Translations under genes and position numbers: made by a program
The notes under the pieces: model-generated
Told to the model about the DNA's origin: nothing
Seen by the model: only the letters and a program-made list of their open reading frames with translations
Database searches by the model: none
NCBI RefSeq assembly: GCF_029714945.1
Contig: NZ_CP121634.1
Coordinates: 62,001 to 126,000 of the forward strand
Direction: 5' to 3'
Source of the DNA: Bradyrhizobium sp. CIAT3101
GTDB taxonomy: Bacteria; Pseudomonadota; Alphaproteobacteria; Rhizobiales; Xanthobacteraceae
Length of the DNA: 64,000 nt
Shown: piece after piece, positions 1-11,161 of the stretch
How the letters are laid out: the number at the start of each line of letters is the position of its first letter
Position numbering within the stretch: position 1 is the first letter of the stretch

Positions 1-1
1 C

Positions 2-868
2 ACCGAATCGAACGGTTCGTCCTCGATGGCTTCGGTCTGCGGCGCTTCGCTCGCGCTGATGGATGCCGGCGTGCCGTTAAAGCGGCCGACCGCGGGCATC
101 GCGATGGGCCTGATCCTCGAAGACAAGCGCTTCGCGGTTCTCTCGGACATCCTCGGTGACGAAGACCATCTCGGCGACATGGACTTCAAGGTCGCCGGCA
201 CGGAAGCGGGCATCACCTCGCTCCAGATGGACATCAAGATCGAGGGCATCACCGAAGAGATCATGAAGGTCGCCCTGGCCCAGGCCAAGGACGGACGCAT
301 CCACATCCTCGGCGAGATGGCCAAGGCGCTGACCAACGCCCGCGCCGAGCTCGGCGAATACGCGCCGCGCATCGAGACCTTCAAGATCGCCACCGACAAG
401 ATCCGCGAAGTGATCGGCACCGGCGGCAAGGTGATCCGCGAGATCGTCGAGAAGACCGGCGCCAAGGTCAACATCGAGGACGACGGCACCGTGAAGGTCG
501 CCTCCTCCGACGGCGAGGCGATGAAGGCCGCGATCAAGTGGATCAAGTCGATCGCGTCCGATCCGGAAGTCGGCCAGATCTATGACGGCACCGTCGTCAA
601 GGTGATGGAGTTCGGCGCCTTCGTGAACTTCTTCGGCTCCAAGGACGGTCTCGTCCACATCAGCCAGCTCGCCTCGGCGCGCGTGCAGAAGACCTCCGAC
701 GTCGTCAAGGAAGGCGACAAGGTCAAGGTCAAGCTGCTCGGCTTCGACGATCGCGGCAAGACCCGCCTGTCGATGAAGGTCGTCGACCAGACCACCGGCG
801 AAGACCTCGAAGGCAAGGACAAGGGCGGCGAGGGCGAGAAGGCCCCGCGCGAAGCGGCCGGCGAGTAA
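2..868 (+). CDS. pnp: Polyribonucleotide nucleotidyltransferase (PNPase), C-terminal part
   Basis: The frame is open from the first bases of the window, so the gene starts upstream and only its last 288 codons are present. The product is the phosphorolytic 3'-5' exoribonuclease of mRNA decay. The visible part holds the end of the second RNase PH domain ([20 protein letters not shown]), then a KH domain with the [10 protein letters not shown] loop, then an S1 RNA-binding domain beginning at [20 protein letters not shown] and ending in RLSMK. The tail is charged and Gly/Lys/Glu rich, as is usual for PNPase. A hairpin terminator follows the stop. The annotation is secure. Confidence 0.97.
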   Translation, partial: TESNGSSSMASVCGASLALMDAGVPLKRPTAGIAMGLILEDKRFAVLSDILGDEDHLGDMDFKVAGTEAGITSLQMDIKIEGITEEIMKVALAQAKDGRIHILGEMAKALTNARAELGEYAPRIETFKIATDKIREVIGTGGKVIREIVEKTGAKVNIEDDGTVKVASSDGEAMKAAIKWIKSIASDPEVGQIYDGTVVKVMEFGAFVNFFGSKDGLVHISQLASARVQKTSDVVKEGDKVKVKLLGFDDRGKTRLSMKVVDQTTGEDLEGKDKGGEGEKAPREAAGE

Positions 869-891
869 TCGCTCCGCGACCCCAAAACACG

Positions 892-918
892 AAGGGCGGC
901 CTCGCGGCCGCCCTTTTT
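892..918 (+). terminator. Rho-independent terminator of pnp
   Basis: A 10-bp perfect stem, AAGGGCGGCC with GGCCGCCCTT, has a TCGC loop and runs into a T tract, 23 nt after the pnp stop codon. Confidence 0.9.
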
Positions 919-949
919 GTTTGTGTTCAAATCTGTCCGCTTGGCTCTT

Positions 950-974
950 CACCTCTCCCCAGCGGGGAGAGGTG
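950..974 (-). terminator. Hairpin downstream of katG
   Basis: CACCTCTCCCC, AGC and GGGGAGAGGTG form an 11-bp perfect stem with a 3-nt loop just beyond the katG stop. No clear U tract follows on the minus strand, so it may be a repeat element that also limits read-through between the convergent pnp and katG. Confidence 0.5.
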
Positions 975-981
975 TTAAACC

Positions 982-4182
<3,201 letters not shown>

Positions 4183-4189
4183 GGCACCA

Positions 4190-4654
4190 ATGTCCGATCC
4201 GATCATTCGCCCCGCTCGCAGTGAGGAATATGACGAGATCGGACGCGTCTGGATGGAAAGCTGGGTCTCGACCGGGCTCGCCGAGGCGAGCGAATTCCTG
4301 CTGGCAAACCTGCGCGCGCGCATCCGCCGCGAGATCGAGGACGGCTGGAGCCTGTTCGTCGCCGACGACAACGGCACCATCGCCGCAATGCTCGCGCTGC
4401 ATCTGCCAAAGCTCTATCTCGATATGCTGTTCGTCGGCCCCGCCTATCAGGGGCAATCGCTCGGGCGGAAGCTGCTCGCCTTCACGCGCACGCAGATGCC
4501 GGATGAAATGTATCTGCGCTGCATTCGCGAGAACGAAAAGGCGTGGCGCTGGTACGAGCGCGAGGGCTTTGTGTTCGAGAAGGAAGAGCTCGAGCCGTCG
4601 AACGGCTTCATGATGAAGTACTACCGGTGGAAGCGGCAGCGGCCCAGTTCGTGA
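4190..4654 (+). CDS. GNAT family N-acetyltransferase
   Basis: This 154-aa protein has the single-domain GNAT fold. The acetyl-CoA loop (motif A) is seen as VGPAYQGQSLGRKLL near residues 84-98, and the C-terminal part has the usual NEKAWRWYEREGFVFE strand-helix with the conserved aromatic residues and the GF turn. The substrate is not predictable. It starts 7 bp after oxyR, so co-expression with the peroxide regulator is likely, but a role in oxidative stress is only suggested by position. Confidence 0.85.
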   Translation: MSDPIIRPARSEEYDEIGRVWMESWVSTGLAEASEFLLANLRARIRREIEDGWSLFVADDNGTIAAMLALHLPKLYLDMLFVGPAYQGQSLGRKLLAFTRTQMPDEMYLRCIRENEKAWRWYEREGFVFEKEELEPSNGFMMKYYRWKRQRPSS

Positions 4655-4798
4655 AAACACTGTCGTCAACCTAGCGCGTTGACCAAGATGTCGGCTTCCG
4701 GGCGTGGCATTCGCCTAGACGTAGTGCGTTGCGATTTCGGGGCGAACACGCAATGAATGAGCCCTCACCCGCCTCTCGCCCACGGAAGGTTCTCCGCC

Positions 4799-5395
4799 AT
4801 GATCAAGCTCTATTGGTCGCCCCGCTCGCGCTCGTTCTCGACGCTCTGGCTGATGGAAGAGAGCGGACTTCCCTATGAGCGCGTGCTGACGGACATCTCG
4901 ACGGGCGCGCAGAAGGCGCCTGAGTATCTGAAGGTCAATCCGATGGGCAAGGTGCCGGCGCTCAGCGACGGCGACGCCGCGCTCGGCGAAGCCGCCGCGA
5001 TTTGCGCCTATATCGCCGACCGATATCCCGAGACGAAGCTCGCGCCTGGTGTGACCGATCCGCGCCGCGCACGCTATCTGCAATGGCTGTTCTTCTCGCC
5101 GAGCTGCATCGAGCCCGCGATCATCCAGATCTTCACCAAGATCGAGGTGCCGACTTCGACCGCGGCCTGGGGCAGCGCGACACAGGTGTTCGACGTGCTG
5201 GAAGCGGCGCTCGACAAGGGCCCGTGGATTCTCGGCGAGGACTTTTCCGCGGCCGACATCACGATCGGCGCGGGCCTGAACTTTGCGGTGCGCCTGTTCA
5301 AGATGGTGCCGACGCGCCCGGCCTTCGACGCCTACATCGCGCGCTGCATGGCGCGGCCGGCGTTCCAGCGCGCGGAGAAGATCGCGGCGGGTTAG
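4799..5395 (+). CDS. Glutathione S-transferase family protein
   Basis: This 198-aa protein has the two-domain GST layout: an N-terminal thioredoxin-like domain (MIKLYWSPRSRSFSTLWLME, then NPMGKVPAL with the cis-Pro and the following acidic and Ser/Glu positions that bind glutathione) and a helical C-terminal domain ending in the FSAADITIG helix cap. The start at 4799 is preferred because the fold begins at MIKLYW; a longer frame adds 14 unrelated residues. The gene probably stands alone, with repeats on its 3' side. The substrate is unknown. Confidence 0.9.
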   Translation: MIKLYWSPRSRSFSTLWLMEESGLPYERVLTDISTGAQKAPEYLKVNPMGKVPALSDGDAALGEAAAICAYIADRYPETKLAPGVTDPRRARYLQWLFFSPSCIEPAIIQIFTKIEVPTSTAAWGSATQVFDVLEAALDKGPWILGEDFSAADITIGAGLNFAVRLFKMVPTRPAFDAYIARCMARPAFQRAEKIAAG

Positions 5396-5404
5396 ACCAA
5401 CTGT

Positions 5405-5503
5405 CGTAGGGTGGGCAAAGGCGCAACGCGCCGTGCCCACGTTCTGTGCGCAATTATTGAGAAATGGTGGGCACGTCGCTTACGCTCCTTTGCCCACCCT
5501 ACG
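5405..5503. repeat. Palindromic repeat with 17-bp arms
   Basis: CGTAGGGTGGGCAAAGG (5405-5421) and its exact reverse complement (5487-5503) enclose a 65-bp interior that is itself partly self-complementary (GCGCAACGCGCCGTGCCCAC). It sits between the convergent GST and fabI genes. It looks like one of the dispersed intergenic palindromes of Bradyrhizobium genomes and may also end transcription from both sides. Confidence 0.85.
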
Positions 5504-5508
5504 GAGTT

Positions 5509-6309
5509 CTACTCCGGGGCCTTCAGATCGTCCGGCCGCGGCATCAGGACGATGTTGTAGCCACTGTCGACATAGTGGATTTCGCCGGTCACGCCGCCGG
5601 AGAGATCCGACAACAGATATAACGCCGAGCCGCCGAGCTCATCGAGCGTGACGCCGCGGCGGAGCGGCGAGTGCTTCTGCATGTACGCAAACATCGCGCG
5701 CGCCTCGCCGATGCCGGAGCCGGCGAGCGTGCGGATCGGGCCCGCGGAGATCGCGTTGACGCGGATGCCACGCGGTCCAAAATCGGAGGCGAGATAGCGC
5801 ACCGAAGCTTCCAGTGCCGCCTTGGCCACGCCCATCACGTTGTAGTTCGGCATCGAGCGCTCGGAGGCGCCGAAGGTCAGCGTGATCATGCTGCCGCCGT
5901 CCGTCATCAGCTCGGCAGCGCGCTTTGCGACCTCCGTGAACGAGAAACAGGAGATCACCATGGTGCGCGAAAAATTCTCGCGGCTGGTGTCGGCGTAGCG
6001 GCCCTTCAGCTCGTTCTTGTCGGCAAAGCCGATCGCGTGGATGACGAAGTCGAGCTTGCCCCATTTTTCGCGCAGCACGTCAAAGGTGGCATCGACGCTG
6101 GCGATGTCCTCGACGTCACAGGGGAGCACGAGTTCGACACCGAGAGATTCCGCCAGCGGCTTGACGCGCTTGCCGAGCGCTTCGCCCTGGAAGGTGAAGG
6201 CGAGCTCGGCGCCGTGAGCATGCAGCATCTTTGCCATGCCCCAGGCGATCGAATGATCATTGGCGATGCCCATGATCAGACCGCGCTTGCCTTGCATCAA
6301 ACCTTCCAT
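5509..6309 (-). CDS. fabI: Enoyl-[acyl-carrier-protein] reductase (NADH) FabI
   Basis: This 266-aa short-chain-dehydrogenase-type enzyme performs the last reduction in each fatty-acid elongation cycle. It shows the FabI-type nucleotide loop GIANDHSIAWGMA near residues 14-26, the catalytic Tyr156 and Lys163 in PNYNVMGVAK, and the AISAGPIRTLAGSGI substrate loop. At the position of E. coli Tyr146 this protein has Phe146 (TLTFGASERS). The start at 6309 has GGAGAG upstream; Met5 is a possible alternative. It is the last gene of the fabA-fabB-fabI run; a repeat-bearing 174-bp gap separates it from fabB, so it may have its own promoter. Confidence 0.95.
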   Translation of the reverse strand: MEGLMQGKRGLIMGIANDHSIAWGMAKMLHAHGAELAFTFQGEALGKRVKPLAESLGVELVLPCDVEDIASVDATFDVLREKWGKLDFVIHAIGFADKNELKGRYADTSRENFSRTMVISCFSFTEVAKRAAELMTDGGSMITLTFGASERSMPNYNVMGVAKAALEASVRYLASDFGPRGIRVNAISAGPIRTLAGSGIGEARAMFAYMQKHSPLRRGVTLDELGGSALYLLSDLSGGVTGEIHYVDSGYNIVLMPRPDDLKAPE

Positions 6310-6338
6310 GTCTCAATTACTCTCCGCTCTCCGTTACC

Positions 6339-6462
6339 CGGGCATAGCCGTCTGAAGGACGACGTCGCTTCGCTCGTCTATGTCCCGGGCATCCACGTTC
6401 TGTCGAAGCCGGTAGCCAAGACGTGGATGGCCGGGACGAGCCCGGCCATGACGAAAACTACC
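6339..6462. repeat. Inverted repeat region between fabB and fabI
   Basis: The gap holds several self-complementary segments: CCCGGGCA elements, a CATCCACGT and ACGTGGATG pair, and GGCCGGGACGAGCCCGGCC, a compact hairpin. These resemble dispersed intergenic repeats seen elsewhere in the window (for example 9137-9160). Confidence 0.6.
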
Positions 6463-6483
6463 AGCAATTCCGCAACAATGTCG

Positions 6484-7707
6484 TCACACGTCCAGCCGGC
6501 TGAACACCAGCGTGGCGTTGGTGCCGCCGAAGCCGAACGAGTTCGACAGCACGGTGCCGATTTTGACGTTGTCGATGCGCTTGCGCACGATCGGCATGTC
6601 GGCAAACACCGGATCGAGCTCCTGGATGTGCGCGCTCTCGCAGATGAAGCCGTTGTTCATCATCAGCAGCGAGTAGATCGCCTCCTGCACACCGGTCGCG
6701 CCGAGCGAGTGGCCGGTCAGCGCCTTGGTGGCCGAGATCGGCGGGCACTTCTCGCCGGCGCCGAACACGCGGCGGAGCGCGTCGATTTCCGGCGGATCGC
6801 CTGCCGGCGTCGAGGTGGCATGCGGGTTGATGTAGTCGACCTTGGTCTTCACCGTCGACATCGCCATGCGCATGCAGCGCTCGGCGCCTTCACCCGACGG
6901 GGCGACCATGTCGTAGCCGTCCGAGGTCGCGCCATAGCCGACGATCTCGCCGTAGATGCGTGCGCCGCGCGCCTTGGCGTGCTCGAGCTCTTCCAGCACG
7001 AGGACCCCCGCGCCACCGGCGATGACAAAACCGTCGCGATTGAGGTCGTAGGGACGCGAAGCGGTGGCGGGCGTGTCGTTGTATTTCGAGGACATCGCGC
7101 CCATGGCGTCGAACAGCACCGACAGCGACCAGTCGAGCTCCTCGCAACCGCCGGCGAAGACGATGTCCTGCTTGCCGATCTGGATCGTCTCGTAGGCGTT
7201 GCCGACGCAGTGGTTCGACGTCGCACAGGCCGAGGAGATCGAATAGTTCACGCCCTTGATCTTGAACCAGGTCGCGAGCGTCGCCGATGCCGTGGACGAC
7301 ATCGCCTTCGGCACGGCGAACGGACCGACGCGCTTCGGTCCCTTGGTGCGGGTGATGTCGGCGGACTCGACGATGGTGCGCGCCGAGGGACCGCCGGAGC
7401 CCATGATGATGCCGGTGCGGATGTTGGAGACCTCGTCGGGCGACAGACCGGAGTCCTGGATCGCCTGCTCCATCGCAACATGATTCCACGCCGCGCCCTG
7501 GCCGAGGAAGCGCATCGCGCGGCGGTCGACCACCGTCGAAGGATCGAGCGTCGGCGCACCCGCGACCTGCGACCGGAAGCCGAGCTCGGCGTATTTCTCA
7601 GCCCGCGAAATGCCCGACTTCGCCTCGTGAAGGCTCGAAAGCACTTCCTGGGTGTTGTTTCCGATCGACGAGACGATACCCATCCCGGTGACCACAACCC
7701 GCCTCAT
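6484..7707 (-). CDS. fabB: 3-oxoacyl-[acyl-carrier-protein] synthase I FabB
   Basis: This 407-aa decarboxylating condensing enzyme elongates acyl-ACPs and is needed to extend the cis-3-decenoyl product of FabA. The thiolase-fold triad is visible: Cys161 in [11 protein letters not shown], His296 in [11 protein letters not shown] and His333 in [11 protein letters not shown], matching E. coli Cys163-His298-His333. Its position 40 bp after fabA in the same direction supports FabB rather than FabF. Length is normal for the family. Confidence 0.96.
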   Translation of the reverse strand: MRRVVVTGMGIVSSIGNNTQEVLSSLHEAKSGISRAEKYAELGFRSQVAGAPTLDPSTVVDRRAMRFLGQGAAWNHVAMEQAIQDSGLSPDEVSNIRTGIIMGSGGPSARTIVESADITRTKGPKRVGPFAVPKAMSSTASATLATWFKIKGVNYSISSACATSNHCVGNAYETIQIGKQDIVFAGGCEELDWSLSVLFDAMGAMSSKYNDTPATASRPYDLNRDGFVIAGGAGVLVLEELEHAKARGARIYGEIVGYGATSDGYDMVAPSGEGAERCMRMAMSTVKTKVDYINPHATSTPAGDPPEIDALRRVFGAGEKCPPISATKALTGHSLGATGVQEAIYSLLMMNNGFICESAHIQELDPVFADMPIVRKRIDNVKIGTVLSNSFGFGGTNATLVFSRLDV

Positions 7708-7747
7708 GACAGCCTCGCCTCTATCGTTGTCTTCTTTATGATGCGCG

Positions 7748-8269
7748 TTAGCCCAGGTTCACGCCCTGCTTGAACAGGCCGACCTTCAGATCCTTGGCGC
7801 GATAAATAATCTGGTCGTCGACCGAAAGCCATCCGTCGGCAATGCCGAGCACGAGCTTTGAACGCATCACGCGTTTGATATCGACGTTGTACACAACCTT
7901 GCGGGCCTCGGGCAGCACCTGGCCGCTGAACTTCAATTCGTTCAGGCCGAGCGCGCGGCCGCGGCCTTCGCCTCCGGTCCAGCCCAGATAAAAGCCGACC
8001 ATTTGCCACAGCGCATCGAGGCCGAGGCAGCCGGGCATCACGGGGTCGTTCTTGAAGTGGCAGCCGAAGAACCAGAGGTCGGGTTTCACGTCGAGCTCGG
8101 CGCGCACCACGCCCTTGCCGAACTCGCCGCCATTGTCGCTGATTTCCGTGATGCGATCGAACATGAGCATCGGCGGCAGCGGCAGCTGGGCATTGCCCGG
8201 GCCGAACATCTCACCGCGGGCACATGCCAGCAGATCTTCGTATTCGTAACCATTGCGCCTGTTCAGCAT
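7748..8269 (-). CDS. fabA: 3-hydroxydecanoyl-[ACP] dehydratase/isomerase FabA
   Basis: This 173-aa hot-dog-fold enzyme dehydrates 3-hydroxydecanoyl-ACP and isomerises the product, the branch point of anaerobic unsaturated fatty acid synthesis. The catalytic His71 and Asp85 are visible in [20 protein letters not shown] (E. coli His70 and Asp84). The start at 8269 is chosen because the family begins at [10 protein letters not shown] and AGAGG lies upstream; a frame extending to 8368 adds 33 unrelated residues. It is first of the fabA-fabB(-fabI) operon and divergent from irr, sharing a 346-bp control region. Confidence 0.96.
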   Translation of the reverse strand: MLNRRNGYEYEDLLACARGEMFGPGNAQLPLPPMLMFDRITEISDNGGEFGKGVVRAELDVKPDLWFFGCHFKNDPVMPGCLGLDALWQMVGFYLGWTGGEGRGRALGLNELKFSGQVLPEARKVVYNVDIKRVMRSKLVLGIADGWLSVDDQIIYRAKDLKVGLFKQGVNLG

Positions 8270-8523
8270 GCGGAAGCCTCTGTTTGAACCCCGATTGAGC
8301 GGCGTTTCTGGCAAAAATGGGCCCCGTTTCGTTCGGAATGCAACGCCAATTGCCATCGTCAGGCGCAAATCCGAGCCGGATGGACTGCCGGCCGGGCCTC
8401 AATGCCCGGCTGCGCCAAAATCGGTTAAGCGGAACCGCGCGCTCTCTAACACAGGCCTTTCGGGTGGCAAAGCGGTCCCATGAAGGTAAAATGACGGTGG
8501 CGCGGCCCGGTTCCTCGGCTGAT

Positions 8524-8536
8524 TAGAACCACTCTA
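8524..8536. promoter_or_regulatory. ICE-like element upstream of irr
   Basis: TTAGAACCACTCTAG (8523-8537) approximates the rhizobial ICE (TTAGAA, 3 nt, TTCTAA). Its central 13-mer is identical to the one before katG. Irr autoregulation is an inference. Confidence 0.45.
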
Positions 8537-8549
8537 GTTGCGAGAAACT

Positions 8550-8567
8550 TGCATCTGCATCTATCTG
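8550..8567. promoter_or_regulatory. Tandem hexamers upstream of irr (candidate Fur site)
   Basis: TGCATC is repeated directly (8550-8555 and 8556-8561), followed by the weaker TATCTG. The B. japonicum irr promoter has been described as bound by Fur at imperfect direct-repeat hexamers; this fits that description, though I cannot compare base for base. Confidence 0.5.
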
Positions 8568-8587
8568 TCCATATATTGCAGATAGAT
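8559..8587. promoter_or_regulatory. Perfect 9-bp inverted repeat upstream of irr
   Basis: ATCTATCTG (8559-8567) and CAGATAGAT (8579-8587) flank an 11-bp AT-rich spacer. It overlaps the last hexamer of the candidate Fur site and lies 28 bp before the irr start, consistent with an operator over the promoter. Confidence 0.55.
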
Positions 8588-8615
8588 AGTGTTCACGCGT
8601 GCCCGAATTCTGGAA

Positions 8616-9107
8616 ATGAGCGAAAACAACGCCACCCATCACGACGAGGACGCCCAGGTGGCGGCCCTTCTGTCCGGCCGTCAGCCGGCCTTGACCGGCT
8701 GCCCCTGGCACGACGTCAATGAAATGCTCCAGTCCGCCGGCCTGCGCCCCACGCGCCAGCGCATGGCTCTCGGCTGGCTGCTGTTCGGCAAGGGTGCGCG
8801 CCACCTCACGGCTGAAATGCTCTACGAGGAAGCGACGCTGGCCAAGGTCCCGGTCTCGCTCGCGACCGTCTACAACACGCTGAACCAGCTGACCGATGCC
8901 GGCCTGCTGCGTCAGGTCAGCGTCGACGGTACCAAGACCTATTTCGATACCAACGTCACCACGCACCACCATTATTACCTCGAGAACAGCCACGAGCTGG
9001 TCGATATCGAGGATCCGCATCTGGCGCTGTCCAAGATGCCGGAGGTGCCGGAAGGTTACGAGATCGCGCGAATCGACATGGTCGTGCGCCTGCGCAAGAA
9101 GCGCTAA
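8616..9107 (+). CDS. irr: Iron response regulator Irr (Fur family)
   Basis: This 163-aa Fur-superfamily repressor/activator senses heme and controls heme synthesis and iron genes in rhizobia. It carries the heme regulatory motif GCPWHD with Cys29-Pro30, which directs heme-dependent degradation in B. japonicum, and the His117-His118-His119 motif for the second heme site. The Fur-type winged helix (LRPTRQRMALGWLL, then VSLATVYNTLNQL) is intact. The start at 8616 (MSENN) is chosen because a GTG nine codons upstream lies inside the upstream inverted repeat and the characterised protein starts here. It is divergent from fabA. Confidence 0.97.
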   Translation: MSENNATHHDEDAQVAALLSGRQPALTGCPWHDVNEMLQSAGLRPTRQRMALGWLLFGKGARHLTAEMLYEEATLAKVPVSLATVYNTLNQLTDAGLLRQVSVDGTKTYFDTNVTTHHHYYLENSHELVDIEDPHLALSKMPEVPEGYEIARIDMVVRLRKKR

Positions 9108-9136
9108 GGTCGTCCTAAGCTGCTGATCTGATCGTC

Positions 9137-9160
9137 ATGGCCGGGCTTCGTCCCGGCCAT
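9137..9160. terminator. Hairpin between irr and the SH3 gene
   Basis: ATGGCCGGG and CCCGGCCAT form a 9-bp perfect stem with a CTTCGT loop between convergent genes. It lacks a long T tract. It is a common Bradyrhizobium intergenic hairpin that could serve both sides. Confidence 0.5.
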
Positions 9161-9175
9161 TGTCGTTTCAGGCCG

Positions 9176-9712
9176 TCAGTTCACCTGCTCGTCCGCATAG
9201 ACGCCCCAGAGGCGCTCCTGCTGGATCCAGCCGTCAAAGCCGTTGCCGGTGACGTGGCACCAGCTTGTGGTGCACTTTTTCACGGTAGTGACGACGCCGG
9301 CCTGGAGTTTCGCGGCCACCGCACTGTCGGGATCGGCGCGGTCATAGATCGGCGCGAGGTCGTCCTTGTTCTTCATGGTGACCACCGCAGTGCGGCGGCC
9401 CGACAGCAGCGAATGATAGACCCAGCCCTCGGCGCCCTCGGAATCGCGCACCCGACGCCAGTTCTCGAACTCGGCGGTGATTTCGACCGGCAGACCGGAA
9501 CGGGTGTAGACCCAGGCCACGTCATTGTCCTTGGTCGGGCCGGCGCGGACGTTGACGTGATCGGATTTGAGGCTGACATAGCGCGGCACCGGAAGGCCGC
9601 TGGCGGTCTGGGGCGTCGCGGCATCCTTCGCCGAATGCCCGGGGCTGACCGAAGCGCTCCACCAGGTGCAAACGAGCGCCATCACCGAACAAAAACGCCC
9701 CAACGCCATCAA
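9176..9712 (-). CDS. Exported SH3-domain protein
   Basis: This 178-aa protein begins with a hydrophobic stretch (about residues 3-25) ending near GHSA, consistent with a signal peptide. It then has a bacterial SH3 domain: YVSLKSDHVNVRAGPTKDND and the closing WVYHSLLSGRR are typical of the DUF1058/SH3b family. A second SH3-like half (about 115-175) includes VVTTVKKCTTSWCHVTGNG and a Cys pair (KKCTTSWCH) that could form a disulfide in the periplasm. Such proteins often bind the cell wall; no catalytic motif is seen. It appears to be a single-gene unit. Confidence 0.85.
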   Translation of the reverse strand: MMALGRFCSVMALVCTWWSASVSPGHSAKDAATPQTASGLPVPRYVSLKSDHVNVRAGPTKDNDVAWVYTRSGLPVEITAEFENWRRVRDSEGAEGWVYHSLLSGRRTAVVTMKNKDDLAPIYDRADPDSAVAAKLQAGVVTTVKKCTTSWCHVTGNGFDGWIQQERLWGVYADEQVN

Positions 9713-10024
9713 CCCGTCTCCTGTCGAGGAACCGGCTCAACCGGGCCCTCACCCCAAACTCCAAACGTTGCCGCGCAATCCCCTCTCCCGCCCCATGCGG
9801 GGTGCTCCTGAAGCCAACTTGTCTTGGCCCGGCCTTCTGCTAGAGAGGACGGACATCTGAACAACCAGTTTACCCCGATTTTCCGGCCGGAAAGTAGGGG
9901 AACAGCTTGAAGGAAACGCCGGGGACGACACGGCCAAGGCAGTGTCGAACAACCGGGTTAATGAGGCCTCAACGGCGAGCCTTTGGCGACAAAGGCGGCC
10001 TGCAACGCCTCATGAGGGCAGGAC
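9713..10024. other. Intergenic region, no gene seen
   Basis: This 312-bp gap between the starts of two divergent genes contains no ORF with coding character. The first half has C-rich runs like other repeat remnants in the window (CCCCTCTCCCGCCCCATGCG). The second half should hold the promoter of the dehydrogenase gene, but no clear sigma-70 consensus stands out. Confidence 0.6.
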
Positions 10025-11026
10025 ATGTCGGTGAAGAAAAAGCCCCTCGTCGTGGTGACGCGCAAGCTGCCGGACTCGATCGAGACCCGGATGCGCGAAC
10101 TGTTCGACGCACGCATCAATCTCGACGACACACCGATGTCGGCCGAGCAGATTGCGGAAGCCGCGCGCACCGCCGACATTCTGGTTCCGACGGTCACCGA
10201 TCACATCAGCGCCGACATCGTTAATCAGCCCGACTGCAAGGTGAAGCTGATCGCCAACTTCGGCAACGGCGTCGACAATATCGACGTCGAGGCTGCGCAT
10301 GCCCGCGGCATCACCGTCACCAACACGCCGAAGGTTCTGACCGAAGACACCGCCGACATGACCATGGCGCTGATCCTGGCCGTGCCGCGCCGGATGATCG
10401 AGGGCGCCTCGGTGCTGACGGAGGGAAAACCCTGGGCGGGCTGGTCACCGACCTGGATGCTCGGCCACCGCATCGGCGGCAAGCGCCTCGGCATCATCGG
10501 CATGGGCCGCATCGGCCAGGCGGTCGCGCGCCGCGCCCGCGCGTTCGGCCTGCAGATCCACTATCACAACCGCCGTCCTGTTGCGCCGAAGATCGCCGAA
10601 GAGCTTGGTGCGACCTATTGGGAAAGCCTCGACCAGATGCTGGCGCGGATGGACATCATCTCGGTGAACTGTCCGCACACGCCGGCGACTTATCACCTGC
10701 TCTCGGCGCGGCGGCTGAAGCTGATCCGCAAGGACGCCTACATCGTCAACACCGCGCGCGGTGAAGTCACCGACGAGGACACGCTGATCAAGCTGATCGA
10801 AGGCGGCGAGATCGGCGGCGCCGGCCTCGACGTCTATGAGCACGAGCCGGCGGTCAATCCCAAGCTGGTGCGGCTTGCGAAGGCCGGCAAGGTGACGCTG
10901 ATGCCGCATATGGGCTCGGCCACGATCGAAGGCCGCGTCGAGATGGGCGAGAAGGTGATCATCAACATCCGCACCTTCCTCGACGCCCACAAGCCGCCGG
11001 ATCGCGTGCTGCCGAGCATGCTGTGA
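10025..11026 (+). CDS. D-2-hydroxyacid dehydrogenase (glyoxylate/hydroxypyruvate reductase type)
   Basis: This 333-aa NAD(P)-dependent dehydrogenase has the Rossmann GMGRIGQAVARR loop (about 160-171) and the catalytic residues Arg245 (NTARGEVTD), Glu272 (DVYEHEP) and His295 (MPHMGSAT). The sequence resembles the GyaR/D-glycerate dehydrogenase group, which reduces glyoxylate or hydroxypyruvate. Specificity cannot be proven from sequence. It stands alone, followed by a repeat and a convergent LysR gene. Confidence 0.88.
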   Translation: MSVKKKPLVVVTRKLPDSIETRMRELFDARINLDDTPMSAEQIAEAARTADILVPTVTDHISADIVNQPDCKVKLIANFGNGVDNIDVEAAHARGITVTNTPKVLTEDTADMTMALILAVPRRMIEGASVLTEGKPWAGWSPTWMLGHRIGGKRLGIIGMGRIGQAVARRARAFGLQIHYHNRRPVAPKIAEELGATYWESLDQMLARMDIISVNCPHTPATYHLLSARRLKLIRKDAYIVNTARGEVTDEDTLIKLIEGGEIGGAGLDVYEHEPAVNPKLVRLAKAGKVTLMPHMGSATIEGRVEMGEKVIINIRTFLDAHKPPDRVLPSML

Positions 11027-11053
11027 AGCAGCTTTACTGCGCAGCAAGCCCTC

Positions 11054-11160
11054 GCTCCTCATCCTGAGGAGCGCGGAACGCGCGTCTCGAAGGATGGCCG
11101 TGGGCGAGAGTTCGGCCTGCATGGTTCGAGACGGCGCTTCGCGCCTCCTCACCATGAGGG
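11054..11160. repeat. Dispersed repeat, copy 1
   Basis: A segment of about 107 bp begins GCTCCTCATCCTGAGGAGCG and ends GCGCCTCCTCACCATGAGGG, with GTCTCGAA/TTCGAGAC inverted modules inside. A related copy in the opposite orientation is at 14027-14135. Both are between genes. Confidence 0.8.
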
Positions 11161-11161
11161 C

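Larger units (their letters stand above)
8270..8615. promoter_or_regulatory. Shared fabA/irr control region
   Basis: No gene is supported in this 346-bp gap. The fabA-proximal half is GC-rich without a clear operator. The irr-proximal 100 bp is AT-richer and contains an ICE-like element (8524-8536), tandem hexamers (8550-8567) and a perfect 9-bp inverted repeat (8559-8587), each listed separately. Confidence 0.7.

Noticed and set aside
5671..7773. A 700-codon plus-strand open frame across fabI and fabB
   Set aside because: Antisense to two well-supported fab genes and running through the repeat between them; composition is typical of a shadow frame.
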